Part shown: positions 1 through 6,943 of the stretch, piece after piece | Numbering within the stretch: the stretch's first letter is position 1 | Layout of the letters: every line of letters begins with the position of its first letter | From: Propionibacteriaceae bacterium | GTDB taxonomy: Bacteria > Actinomycetota > Actinomycetes > Propionibacteriales > Propionibacteriaceae | DNA: 12,007 bases | Assembly (NCBI GenBank): GCA_003153855.1 | Contig: PMBM01000114.1 | Span: forward strand, 17,839 to 29,845 | Direction of reading: 5' to 3' | Program-made: the position numbers and the translations under genes | The notes under the pieces: model-generated | Told to the model about the DNA's origin: nothing | Databases searched by the model: none | What the model saw: the letters and a program-made list of their open reading frames with translations, nothing else

Positions 1-415
1 TCAGCGCCGACGCGAGCAGGTACATGGTCGTGGTCTTGCCGTTCGTACCGGTGATCCCGTACGTCTGGACCTTGCTCGCGGGGCTCCCGTACACCTCGGC
101 GGCCCACGCACCGATGCGCAGGCGCGGCTCCGCGACGACGACGACCGGGACGCCGAGGTCGCCGGCCAGCTCGGCGCCCGCCTCGTCGGTAACGACCGCG
201 ACGGCGCCGGCTGCCACGGCCGCAGCCGCGAAGCGCGCGCCGTGCGTCGTCGCTCCCGGCAGCCCCACGTACAGGTCGCCCATGCAGACCGCGCGGGAAG
301 ACATCGACACGCCGCTGACGTGCAGTGACGGTGCGCCGGGAACCAGGTCAGCGAGGTCCGCACCGTGCGGTTGCACGGGTCGTACAGGCACCCAGGCCTG
401 TTCAGAGGCGGTCAC
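1..415 (-). CDS. murE: UDP-N-acetylmuramyl-tripeptide synthetase MurE, N-terminal part (cut by window edge)
   Basis: Mur ligase that adds the third stem-peptide residue (usually meso-diaminopimelate or lysine; this fragment does not tell which) to UDP-MurNAc-L-Ala-D-Glu in the cytoplasm. About 138 residues are present: the N-terminal substrate-binding domain, with the typical GDLYVGLPGATTHGARFA stretch at about residues 48-65, followed by the ATP-binding P-loop GITGTNGKTTT at about residue 120 (bases 58-26). The central and C-terminal ligase domains lie outside the window. The start is uncertain: GTG at 415-413 gives a normal N-terminus, and an in-frame GTG at 424-422 is possible. Neither has a good Shine-Dalgarno sequence. 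It follows ftsI by 45 bases on the same strand, the usual dcw order, and is probably co-transcribed with it. Family is certain; the start is not. Confidence 0.93.
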   Translation of the reverse strand, partial: MTASEQAWVPVRPVQPHGADLADLVPGAPSLHVSGVSMSSRAVCMGDLYVGLPGATTHGARFAAAAVAAGAVAVVTDEAGAELAGDLGVPVVVVAEPRLRIGAWAAEVYGSPASKVQTYGITGTNGKTTTMYLLASAL

Positions 416-460
416 GGCCGACACGCTACCCGGAGGAACGGGTTCGCCATGGCAGGCGGC

Positions 461-2455
461 TCACCAGTCGATGGGCTTGACCGGAGCGGCCGTCGTGCTC
501 GGCAGCACGCCGTAGCGCTGCAGGGCGATCTTCATGATGTCCTTGTACGCCGGAGCGGCCACCTGGGAGCCCTGGAAGGCGCCCTTCGGCTGGTCGACGA
601 CGATGTAGACGAGGATCGAAGGGTCCTCCACCGGGGCGACGCCGATGAACGAGGCGACGTAGCCGTTGTAGCACTTGCAGGTGGGGTCGATCCGCTCGGC
701 GGTGCCCGACTTGGCGGCTGTGCGGTAGCCGTCGATGGGGAACCGCGAGACGCCGACCTTGCTGGCGACGACCGACTCCATCATGTCGAGCACCATCTGC
801 GACGACGACTCCGAGATGACCCGCTTCGACGTCGACACCGGCACCGCGACGGCCTTGCCGTCCGTGGTCACGGCGGACTTGATGATCGTCGGGCTGTTGT
901 AGATGCCACCGTTGACGATCCCGGCGACCGCAGCCGCCTCCTGGATCGCCGTCACCGAAAGGCCTTGTCCGAATGCGATCTGGTCGCGCGTGTTGTCGGC
1001 CAGCGACGTCGACGGCAACGACCCGGACGCCTCACCGGGGAGCCCGAGCCCGGTCGACGAGCCGAGCCCGAACGACTGCAGGTACGTGATGAGCTTGGCC
1101 TTGTCCATCTGACGCGTCAGCAGCACGGTCCCGATGTTCGAGGAGTTCGCGACCACGCCGCGAGCCGTGAGGTTGATCGTGTTGTGGGCGAACGCGTCCT
1201 TGATGGGCTTGCCGCCGGACATGACCTCCTTGGGCACGACCACCCTGGTGTCGGGCGTGATCGCGCCCGAGTCGGTGAGCGCGGCCATCGTGAGGACCTT
1301 CTCGACCGAGCCCGGCTCGTATGCGTCGGTGATCGCCCGGTTGCCGAGGTTCGCGGCCAGCGCGGTCCCGGGCGAGTTGGAGTCGAAGGACGGGTAGTTG
1401 GCCATCGCCAGCAGCTCTCCCGTCTTCACGTTCATGACGATCGCGGTGCCCGAGACGGCCTTCGCCTGGTCGACGGTCTCCTGCAGCCGGCTCTCGACCA
1501 TGTACTGAAGCCCCGCGTCGAGCGTCAGCGTGTACGTGACGCCGTCCTGCGCGGGGACCAGCACGTTCTGGCCGGTGGGGATCTTGCCGTTGGGCGAGGT
1601 CTCGTAGACCTCGGAGCCCTCGACGCCGGCGAGCTGCATGTTGTACGTGTACTCGAGGCCGCCCGCACCGATCTGACCGACACCGTTGTCGCTGTCACGG
1701 ACGAAGCCGAGGATGTTCGAGGCGAGCGTCCCGTTGGGGTAGGTACGGACCGCGGCCGTCTCTCGGAACAGGCCCACGTAGCCCAGCGCGGTGAGCCGAT
1801 CGGAGACCTGCAGGTACGTGTACGCCGGGACCTTCTTCGCGATGACCACGTACTTCGTGTCCGGCTTGGTGAGAAGCGTGACGTACGCGTCGTGGTCGCC
1901 GCCGAGGTACTGGACGAGGACGTCGGCGATCGCGCTCGGTGCGAGAGCGGCCTTCGCCTTGTCCTTGGTCGTCATCGCCGAGGCGAGCTTGCCGTTCGTC
2001 GCGATCTGGGTCGGGTCCGCGATCACCGTGACCGCGGGCTGGCTCGAGGCGAGCACCTCGCCGTACCGGTCGGTGATCGTGCCCCGGTTCGGGACGATCG
2101 TGCGGGAGACGCTCATGAGCGCGGCCGCCTTCGCGGCGTTGGCGGCGCTGTCGAGTCCCTGGACGACGATGGCGCGTGCGGCGAGGAGCGTGGCGATCAG
2201 GCCGAGAGCGATGAGGGCGAAGCGCAACCGGCCCTTCGGGGAGCCCACGGGCAGCCGGCGCTCCGGCGGGCGACGCGGCTTGTTCTTCGGGGAGCCGCTG
2301 CGCGGAGAGGCGACAGATCGAGCCGTGGACGTGGTGGAGCGCGAGGTGGACGGCGTGGCCGACGTGGAGCGCGACGCGTGCGTACGAGCCGAGGCCGGAG
2401 CTTTCGACGCCGGACGGCGGGCGGACGTCGAGGCTGAACCCTGGCGGTCGGTCAC
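461..2455 (-). CDS. ftsI: Septal peptidoglycan transpeptidase FtsI (PBP3/PbpB, class B PBP)
   Basis: Class B penicillin-binding protein that cross-links septal peptidoglycan outside the membrane as part of the divisome. It has 664 residues, normal for actinobacteria. Residues 1-78 form a cytoplasmic tail rich in Ser, Thr, Ala, Pro and Arg. One membrane segment follows at about 79-100, then a PBP dimerisation domain (about 115-290, starting near RTIVPNRGTITDR) and the transpeptidase domain (about 330-645). All three active-site motifs are intact: SVEK (Ser383, Lys386), SSN (438-440) and KSGTA (582-586). No PASTA repeats follow; the protein ends soon after the transpeptidase fold. The GTG start at 2455 overlaps the ftsL-like stop codon as GTGA, which suggests translational coupling. 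It is a beta-lactam target by family. Confidence 0.97.
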   Translation of the reverse strand: MTDRQGSASTSARRPASKAPASARTHASRSTSATPSTSRSTTSTARSVASPRSGSPKNKPRRPPERRLPVGSPKGRLRFALIALGLIATLLAARAIVVQGLDSAANAAKAAALMSVSRTIVPNRGTITDRYGEVLASSQPAVTVIADPTQIATNGKLASAMTTKDKAKAALAPSAIADVLVQYLGGDHDAYVTLLTKPDTKYVVIAKKVPAYTYLQVSDRLTALGYVGLFRETAAVRTYPNGTLASNILGFVRDSDNGVGQIGAGGLEYTYNMQLAGVEGSEVYETSPNGKIPTGQNVLVPAQDGVTYTLTLDAGLQYMVESRLQETVDQAKAVSGTAIVMNVKTGELLAMANYPSFDSNSPGTALAANLGNRAITDAYEPGSVEKVLTMAALTDSGAITPDTRVVVPKEVMSGGKPIKDAFAHNTINLTARGVVANSSNIGTVLLTRQMDKAKLITYLQSFGLGSSTGLGLPGEASGSLPSTSLADNTRDQIAFGQGLSVTAIQEAAAVAGIVNGGIYNSPTIIKSAVTTDGKAVAVPVSTSKRVISESSSQMVLDMMESVVASKVGVSRFPIDGYRTAAKSGTAERIDPTCKCYNGYVASFIGVAPVEDPSILVYIVVDQPKGAFQGSQVAAPAYKDIMKIALQRYGVLPSTTAAPVKPIDW

Positions 2456-2952
2456 TGGTTCGTCTCCTGCGGCGTCGAGTCACCAGGCTGAGCGGGGTCC
2501 GGCGTGGGGCTGGCGGCAGCGGCGTCCGCGGCCTTCTGCTCGGGCGACCTGTACGTGATGTACGGCACCTCGTTGCCCCTGACGGTTCTCTGGGTGCCGA
2601 CGACGGTGCCTGTACGGACGTCGATGTACACGGCGTACGGGTTCGGCACCATGCCCAGCGAGGTCGCCTGACGGGCGATCTCGGCGGGGGTCGCCTTCTG
2701 CTGCACCTGCGCCTCGAGCTGTGCCTGCTTGTACGAGAGCTGGGTCGCCCTGGTCTGCAGCTGGCGCACCTCGAACGACTGCTCCTGCACGCGCGTCTGC
2801 AGCATCAGCAGGCCGACGAGGCCGGCGACGAGGACGCCCGCGAGGATGAGCATGAACGGCAGGCGGCCGAGGCCACCCTGCCGTGCCGGCACGGGCCGGA
2901 GACCCGAGGTGGTGTCCTGGGCCTTCTGCCGCGGTTCGACGAGAGCGCTCAC
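2452..2952 (-). CDS. ftsL: FtsL-like septum formation initiator protein
   Basis: Small single-pass membrane protein of 166 residues, placed between rsmH and ftsI exactly where ftsL sits in dcw clusters. Residues 1-31 are a basic cytoplasmic tail, 32-52 a hydrophobic membrane segment, and about 53-86 a Gln- and Leu-rich stretch that should form a coiled coil. Then comes the TPAEIARQATSLGMVPNP region (88-105), typical of the FtsL/DivIC fold. The tail from about 136 is Ala/Pro/Gln-rich and probably disordered. FtsL works with FtsB/DivIC and FtsQ to recruit and activate FtsW-FtsI. Sequence conservation in this family is low, so the assignment rests on topology and position. The GTG start overlaps the rsmH stop as GTGA, and its own stop overlaps the ftsI start in the same way. 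Confidence 0.85.
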   Translation of the reverse strand: MSALVEPRQKAQDTTSGLRPVPARQGGLGRLPFMLILAGVLVAGLVGLLMLQTRVQEQSFEVRQLQTRATQLSYKQAQLEAQVQQKATPAEIARQATSLGMVPNPYAVYIDVRTGTVVGTQRTVRGNEVPYITYRSPEQKAADAAAASPTPDPAQPGDSTPQETNQ

Positions 2953-3908
2953 GCCGCCTCCTGGATTCGTTCGGCGGCCCGCAACCGGGCCGAAGCTGCG
3001 CGCGGGTTCACGGCGGTCTCTGATTCGTCGGGTCGTTCGGCGCCGTGCGTCAGCAGGCGCAGGTCCGGGCCGAACCCCTCCGGCACGAACGGCAGCTCTC
3101 GGGGGGCACGGTCGCTCGAGGCGGTACGCAGCGCGTCCTTCACGAGGCGGTCCTCGAGCGAGTGGTACGCGAGGACGGCGATCCTGCCCTCGAGCGCCAG
3201 CGCCGCGATGGCCGCGGGAAGCACACCCGCCAGCGAGTCGAGCTCGGCGTTCACGGCGATCCGCAGGGCCTGGAACGTCCGCTTCGCCGGGTGTCCGCCG
3301 GTGGCGCGGACGGCGGCGGGGATCGCGTCGGAGATCGTCGAGACGAGCCGCGCCGACGTCGTGAACGGCTCCCGCTCGCGCTCGGCGACGATGCGGCCCG
3401 CGACGCGGTCGGCGAACCGCTCCTCCCCGTACACGCGGAGGATCCGGGCCAGGTCCTTGCGGTTCAGGGTGTTCACGAGGTCTGCGGCCGTGGTCGGGTC
3501 GTCGGGCGACATCCGCATGTCGAGGGGACTGTCGGTCGCGTAGGCGAAGCCGCGTTCGGCGTGGTTGATCTGGAGCGACGAGAGGCCGAGGTCGAGCAGC
3601 ACGGCCTGTACGCGACGGATGCCGGCCTCTTCGAGGACCTCGGGCAGCTCGTGGTAGACCGCCTGGTACAGCTGGACGCGGTCGCCGAACTCCACGAGCC
3701 GCTCACGGGCGATGTCCAGGGCATGCGGGTCGCGGTCGATGCCGACGAGGAGGGCCTTCGGGCAGTTCTCGAGTATGAGCCGCGCGTGGCCGCCAAGACC
3801 GAGCGTGCCGTCCACGTACACAGCGCCTGGCACGTCGAGCGCTGGGGCGAGCAGCTCCAGCACGCGACCGGCCATGACCGGCACGTGGGTGTCGCGCTCC
3901 CCCACCAT
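2949..3908 (-). CDS. rsmH: 16S rRNA (cytosine(1402)-N(4))-methyltransferase RsmH (MraW)
   Basis: SAM-dependent methyltransferase that N4-methylates C1402 (E. coli numbering) of 16S rRNA in the ribosomal decoding centre. It has 319 residues, the normal full length. Visible motifs are THVPVM near the N-terminus (7-12), the SAM-binding loop DGTLGLGGH (33-41), GIDRD (56-60), DLGLSS (106-111), PLDMRM (128-133), HPAKRTFQALRIAVN (206-220), YHSLEDR (248-254) and the C-terminal NPRAASARLRAAERI (301-315). The ATG at 3908 is preferred; a GTG codon follows directly. The Shine-Dalgarno is modest (GGGGTCGAG just upstream). It lies 156 bases after mraZ, and that gap holds a structured leader. It overlaps the next gene by GTGA. 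The assignment is secure. Confidence 0.97.
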   Translation of the reverse strand: MVGERDTHVPVMAGRVLELLAPALDVPGAVYVDGTLGLGGHARLILENCPKALLVGIDRDPHALDIARERLVEFGDRVQLYQAVYHELPEVLEEAGIRRVQAVLLDLGLSSLQINHAERGFAYATDSPLDMRMSPDDPTTAADLVNTLNRKDLARILRVYGEERFADRVAGRIVAEREREPFTTSARLVSTISDAIPAAVRATGGHPAKRTFQALRIAVNAELDSLAGVLPAAIAALALEGRIAVLAYHSLEDRLVKDALRTASSDRAPRELPFVPEGFGPDLRLLTHGAERPDESETAVNPRAASARLRAAERIQEAA

Positions 3909-4064
3909 CTCGACCCCATCCTGTGGTGCGGCCCCGTGCTGACCGGTTTCGATCCGTGGCCCTTTCGCCTCCTGGCACCGGGGAAGGTGAGCCAGGGTGC
4001 GGGCTATCGGATCGAAGCCGGAAGGCGCGGAGCCTTTCCTTCCTCGTCCTCGCCGCGGATGCGG
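3909..4064 (-). ncRNA. Structured leader between mraZ and rsmH, candidate mraW RNA motif
   Basis: The 156-base gap contains a 14-base inverted repeat, CCGGTTTCGATCCG (3943-3956) and CGGATCGAAGCCGG (4008-4021), pairing at 13 of 14 positions. Enclosed by it is a second stem: CCTGGC (3971-3976) with GCCAGG (3991-3996), extended by ACC/GGT around a six-base loop. In the minus-strand RNA the single-stranded part between the inner stem and the 3' arm reads GGAGGCGAAAGGGCC. A small hairpin (4022-4036) lies upstream. Known: an actinobacterial cis-RNA named the mraW motif has been described upstream of mraW operons. Inferred: the position and nested-stem layout fit that motif, but no covariance model was run. 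It could control rsmH and the downstream division genes separately from mraZ. Confidence 0.6.
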
Positions 4065-4475
4065 CTAGGTGGAGAACACCTCGTCCAGCTGCGCGGACTG
4101 CTTCTCCCATCGCGCCGGCTCCCAGACCTCGACCCGGTCGCCGGCTCCGAGCACGACCACGTCGTGATCGAGGCCCGCGAAAGCTCTCAGTGGTGCCGGC
4201 AGGGTGATCCGCCCCTGCCGGTCGGGGACGTCGTCATGGGATCCGGAGTTGAGCCAGCGCTGGTAAGCGCGGACGTCAGCCTCACTGGTGGCCCGAGACT
4301 CGAACCGGGCATCGAGGCTGTCGAACGTCTCCACGTCGTAGACCGCGAGACAGCCTTCCTGGACCCGGGTGACCACGACGCCGTCGGCGAAGTGCTCCCT
4401 GTACTTGGCCGGAAGAGTGAGGCGGCCCTTCTCGTCGAGCTTCGGGAAGAACGTCCCACCCAGTCGTCGTGCCAT
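4065..4475 (-). CDS. mraZ: Transcriptional regulator MraZ
   Basis: DNA-binding protein of 136 residues with two tandem SpoVT/AbrB-like swapped-hairpin repeats: PKLDEKGRLTLPAKYRE (11-27) and VPDRQGRITLPAPLRA (83-98). Each carries the family's D-x-x-GR-[LI]-TLP core. In other bacteria MraZ forms a ring, binds TGGG-type direct repeats upstream of its own gene and controls the dcw operon. The ATG at 4475 was chosen because AAGGAGGA lies nine bases upstream and the protein then starts like other MraZ proteins. A longer reading frame back to 4541 would put the Shine-Dalgarno and the operator boxes inside the coding region. It is the first gene of the minus-strand dcw operon, and its likely operator (4496-4551) sits directly upstream. 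Confidence 0.96.
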   Translation of the reverse strand: MARRLGGTFFPKLDEKGRLTLPAKYREHFADGVVVTRVQEGCLAVYDVETFDSLDARFESRATSEADVRAYQRWLNSGSHDDVPDRQGRITLPAPLRAFAGLDHDVVVLGAGDRVEVWEPARWEKQSAQLDEVFST

Positions 4476-4483
4476 GGGGAGAG

Positions 4484-4491
4484 TCCTCCTT
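4484..4491 (-). promoter_or_regulatory. mraZ ribosome binding site
   Basis: The minus strand reads AAGGAGGA, with GGAGG nine bases before the ATG at 4475. This strong Shine-Dalgarno decides the mraZ start over the longer frame that opens at 4541. Confidence 0.85.
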
Positions 4492-4495
4492 TCGC

Positions 4496-4551
4496 TCCAC
4501 TGATGAGCCCACTCGCTCCACCGCGACCCACAGTAACCCACTTTCCCCCAT
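4496..4551 (-). promoter_or_regulatory. MraZ operator: phased array of TGGG boxes
   Basis: On the minus strand five TGG[GA]-type boxes run towards mraZ: TGGG at 4551-4547 and GTGGG at 4541-4537 and 4531-4527, then GTGGA at 4521-4517 and GTGGG at 4512-4508. A further GTGGA lies at 4500-4496. Successive starts are 10, 10, 10, 9 and 12 bases apart, so most boxes face the same side of the helix. Known: MraZ in E. coli binds three TGGGN repeats separated by five bases upstream of mraZ. Here the core repeats have that spacing but there are more of them. Inference: this is the autoregulatory site of the dcw operon. The boxes lie 21-76 bases before the mraZ ATG, so they probably overlap the transcription start. 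Confidence 0.8.
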
Positions 4552-4593
4552 TTTGGCCACGTTTATGGGCCATGTCTCCCCACCGTCCGGCCC

Positions 4594-4613
4594 CCTGAGG
4601 CAGCTGTCACAGG
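4594..4613. repeat. 20-base imperfect palindrome in the mraZ/moxR divergent control region
   Basis: CCTGAGGCAGCTGTCACAGG matches its own reverse complement at 16 of 20 positions, with a perfect CAGCTG core and CCTG/CAGG ends. It sits in the 222-base region (4476-4697) between the divergent mraZ and moxR starts, about 85 bases from the moxR start and upstream of the MraZ boxes. The dyad shape suits a dimeric regulator, but none can be named. It could be chance. Confidence 0.35.
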
Positions 4614-4654
4614 GCGAGCGGACATGGGCGCTGCGGTGGTTGGGTGGACTCGCG

Positions 4655-4660
4655 TAGGGT
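4655..4660 (+). promoter_or_regulatory. Possible -10 element for the moxR operon
   Basis: TAGGGT resembles actinobacterial -10 boxes and would give a leader of about 30 bases before the GTG at 4698. No convincing -35 box is seen at the usual distance. Weak assignment. No clear sigma-70-type promoter was found for mraZ either; CATAAA on the minus strand near 4560 is only a faint -10 candidate. Confidence 0.25.
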
Positions 4661-4686
4661 TTCGACGACAAGGGGACGAGATCGCG

Positions 4687-4694
4687 AGGAGGGG
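4687..4694 (+). promoter_or_regulatory. moxR ribosome binding site
   Basis: AGGAGGGG ends three bases before the GTG at 4698. This selects that GTG over an in-frame ATG at 4644, which has no Shine-Dalgarno and would add 18 residues unlike MoxR proteins. Confidence 0.8.
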
Positions 4695-4697
4695 AAC

Positions 4698-5669
4698 GTG
4701 GTCGGAAGCGTGATCGAGAAACGGTCACTGGGCGACGTGCTGGACATCATGGGCACCGTGCGCAGCGCCATCGAAGGCGTCATCGAGGGGAAGCGCGGCT
4801 CGATCGACATGGCCATGGTGGTCCTGCTCGCCGAGGGACATCTCCTGCTCGAGGACGTGCCGGGCGTCGGCAAGACGATGCTGGCGAAGGCGTTGGGCAG
4901 ATCGATCGCCTCGACCGTCCGACGCATCCAGTTCACTCCCGACCTGCTGCCCAGCGACGTGACCGGCGTGTCGGTCTACAACCAGGGCACTGGTGCGTTC
5001 GAGTTCAAGCCGGGGGGCATCTTCGCCAACATCGTGGTGGGCGACGAGATCAACCGCGCCTCACCGAAGACGCAGTCGGCGATGCTCGAGTCGATGGAGG
5101 AGCGCCAGGTCACCGTCGACGGAGTCACCCACAAGCTCGCGACCCCGTTCATGGTCATCGCGACCCAGAACCCCATCGAGATGGAGGGCACGTACCCTCT
5201 GCCTGAGGCTCAGCGCGACCGCTTCATGGCACGTATCGAGATGGGCTACCCCACGGTGGCCGCGGAGATCGAGATGCTCGACAACCACGGCTCCAGCGAC
5301 CCGCTGGCAGCGCTGAGGCCGGTGACCGACGCGGACACGATCCACTCGCTGATCCTCGCGGTCCGCGGTGTCTACGTGGCGCCTGCCGTGAAGAAGTACC
5401 TCATCGACATCGTCACCGCCACCCGTCAGAGCCGCGACCTGCGTCTCGGGGCGTCGCCGCGCGCCAGCCTGCAGCTGCTGCGGGCCGGTCGCGCGAAGGC
5501 TGCCTTGTCCGGCCGCGACTACGTACTACCGGACGACATCGCCGACCTTGCCGTGAACGTCCTGGCCCATCGGACCCTGCCGTCGACCGAGGCGCAGCTC
5601 TCGAGACGGTCGGTGGCGGAGATCATCACGAAGGCGGTGCAGTCGGTTCCGGTTCCGGACAAGAGGTAG
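4698..5669 (+). CDS. MoxR-family AAA+ ATPase
   Basis: Cytoplasmic AAA+ ATPase (AAA_3/MoxR type) of 323 residues, the normal family size. It has Walker A VPGVGKTM (54-61), Walker B VVGDEINR (113-120), sensor-1 IATQNP (154-159), the PLPEAQRDRF segment (167-176) and the C-terminal lid with GASPRAS (251-257). MoxR ATPases act as chaperone-like remodelers that mature or insert partners, often von Willebrand factor A-like proteins; the target of this one is unknown. It is the first gene of a three-gene operon. The DUF58 gene starts only five bases after its stop, and DUF58 proteins are the usual MoxR partner. It is divergent from mraZ and shares a 222-base control region with it. Family is certain, cellular role is inferred. 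Confidence 0.95.
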   Translation: MVGSVIEKRSLGDVLDIMGTVRSAIEGVIEGKRGSIDMAMVVLLAEGHLLLEDVPGVGKTMLAKALGRSIASTVRRIQFTPDLLPSDVTGVSVYNQGTGAFEFKPGGIFANIVVGDEINRASPKTQSAMLESMEERQVTVDGVTHKLATPFMVIATQNPIEMEGTYPLPEAQRDRFMARIEMGYPTVAAEIEMLDNHGSSDPLAALRPVTDADTIHSLILAVRGVYVAPAVKKYLIDIVTATRQSRDLRLGASPRASLQLLRAGRAKAALSGRDYVLPDDIADLAVNVLAHRTLPSTEAQLSRRSVAEIITKAVQSVPVPDKR

Positions 5670-5674
5670 GTGAC

Positions 5675-6943
5675 GTGCGGTACAACCCCTGGGTTCTGCT
5701 GACGCTACGCGGCAAGACCTTTGTCGTCGTCGGCGCCGTGCTGCTGCTCGGCGGCGTCCTCTTCGGCCAGCGGGACGTGCTCTGGTTCGGGCTGTTCCTC
5801 TTCCTGCTGCCCCTTGTCGCGATCCTCATCGTCGCGCGCAGCCGGCTCCGGCTCACGTGCGAGCGACGGGTCACGCCGCAGGAGGCGATCGTCGGCGAGC
5901 GGCTCATGGGCGAGCTGATCATCACGAAGTCGGGCCAGCTGCCCACAGGGCTGCTGCACTTCGAGGACGACGTGCCGCGAGGCCTGGGTCGTCCGCCGCG
6001 CTTCACGGTCCACCGGTTCGCCGGTGAGTGGCGCCGCGACATCACGTACCCCATGGCTGGCCTGCGCCGCGGCCGGTTCCACACCGGACCGCTGACCGTA
6101 CGTGCGACGGACCCGTTCCAGCTCGTCAAGCTCGACCGTCGGTTCAGCGCGACCAGCGAGGTGCAGATCACGCCGCGGATCGTGCCGCTGCCGATGATGC
6201 GTACGGTCAGTGGCGCCGGCTCCACCGGCGACGCGCTCCCCCAGAAGGCGGGGGTCATCGGCTCGGACGACGTGCTGGTCCGCGAGTACCACCCCGGCGA
6301 CGACGTCCGCCGCATCCACTGGCGCACCACGGCGCGCCGGGGCGAGCTGTTCGTACGTCGCGAGGAGCAGGCCTGGGACCCGACCGCCACGGTCATCCTC
6401 GACTCGCGCTCAGCGGCCCACGCCGGTACGGGTCGCGGCAGCTCGTTCGAGTGGGCCGTGTCGGCGGCCGCGTCGATAGCGCTCCACTTCGTCGACGCCG
6501 GCTTCCGCGTCGACCTCTTCGATGCCGGCGGTGCCATGGTCCGCGGCGAGAGGATGACGCAGGCCACGGTGTCGCGCCACCAGATCATCGACGAGATGAC
6601 CGACGTCACGACCTCTCCCCGGGCCACGTTGACCCGCATGGTCGAGCAGGCGGCGCTCGCCCAGCGAGGACAGCTCATGGTCTCGGTCCTCGGGCGGCTC
6701 ACCCGGGGCGATGTGGAGGTGCTGCTCGGGGCTCAGCGGAACCGTGCCCGATGCTTCGCGTTCGTACTCGACACCGACACGTTCACCGCGCGGAACGAGC
6801 GGGGCACACCCGAGCAGTACGACGAGCACCGCGCCGCTCTCGACCGGATGCGCAACGTCGGCTGGCGGGTCATCGAAGTGACCTCCGGCATGGAGGTCAT
6901 GGACGCCTGGACGAACCTGGACCGCGTCGGGGAGTACGTCTGA
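5675..6943 (+). CDS. DUF58 domain-containing membrane protein
   Basis: Protein of 422 residues with two N-terminal membrane segments (about 15-31 and 36-54). A beta-rich region follows, including RGRFHTGPLTVRATDPFQLV (132-151), and then the DUF58 signature: VREYHPGDDVRRIHWRTTAR (202-221) followed by ELFVRREE. The part after it, from ATVILDSR, resembles a VWA-like fold start. DUF58 proteins have no firmly defined biochemical activity; they nearly always accompany MoxR ATPases, and this gene lies between a MoxR and a transglutaminase gene. The GTG start at 5675 follows the moxR stop by five bases with AGGTAGGTGAC ahead of it. The stop codon shares one base with the next start (TGATG), so translation is probably coupled. 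Confidence 0.93.
   Translation: MRYNPWVLLTLRGKTFVVVGAVLLLGGVLFGQRDVLWFGLFLFLLPLVAILIVARSRLRLTCERRVTPQEAIVGERLMGELIITKSGQLPTGLLHFEDDVPRGLGRPPRFTVHRFAGEWRRDITYPMAGLRRGRFHTGPLTVRATDPFQLVKLDRRFSATSEVQITPRIVPLPMMRTVSGAGSTGDALPQKAGVIGSDDVLVREYHPGDDVRRIHWRTTARRGELFVRREEQAWDPTATVILDSRSAAHAGTGRGSSFEWAVSAAASIALHFVDAGFRVDLFDAGGAMVRGERMTQATVSRHQIIDEMTDVTTSPRATLTRMVEQAALAQRGQLMVSVLGRLTRGDVEVLLGAQRNRARCFAFVLDTDTFTARNERGTPEQYDEHRAALDRMRNVGWRVIEVTSGMEVMDAWTNLDRVGEYV

Noticed and set aside
365..2437. Long plus-strand open frame opposite ftsI
   Set aside because: It is the complement of a complete FtsI with intact active-site motifs. The product is Arg/Asp/Val/Gly-rich, as typical of antisense frames in GC-rich DNA, and it has no recognisable domain.
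4476..4541. N-terminal extension of MraZ to 4541
   Set aside because: It would place the strong AAGGAGGA site and the TGGG boxes inside the coding sequence, and MraZ proteins start at the residues encoded from 4475.
4621..4650. MraZ boxes facing moxR (TGGG and GTGG stretches near 4625-4647)
   Set aside because: The spacing is about 8 and 16 bases, without the 10-base period seen on the mraZ side, so chance in a G-rich stretch is more likely.
6028..6942. Upstream open extension of the transglutaminase frame
   Set aside because: It overlaps the DUF58 gene in another frame and shows no domain. The ATG at 6943 overlapping the DUF58 stop is the normal coupled start.
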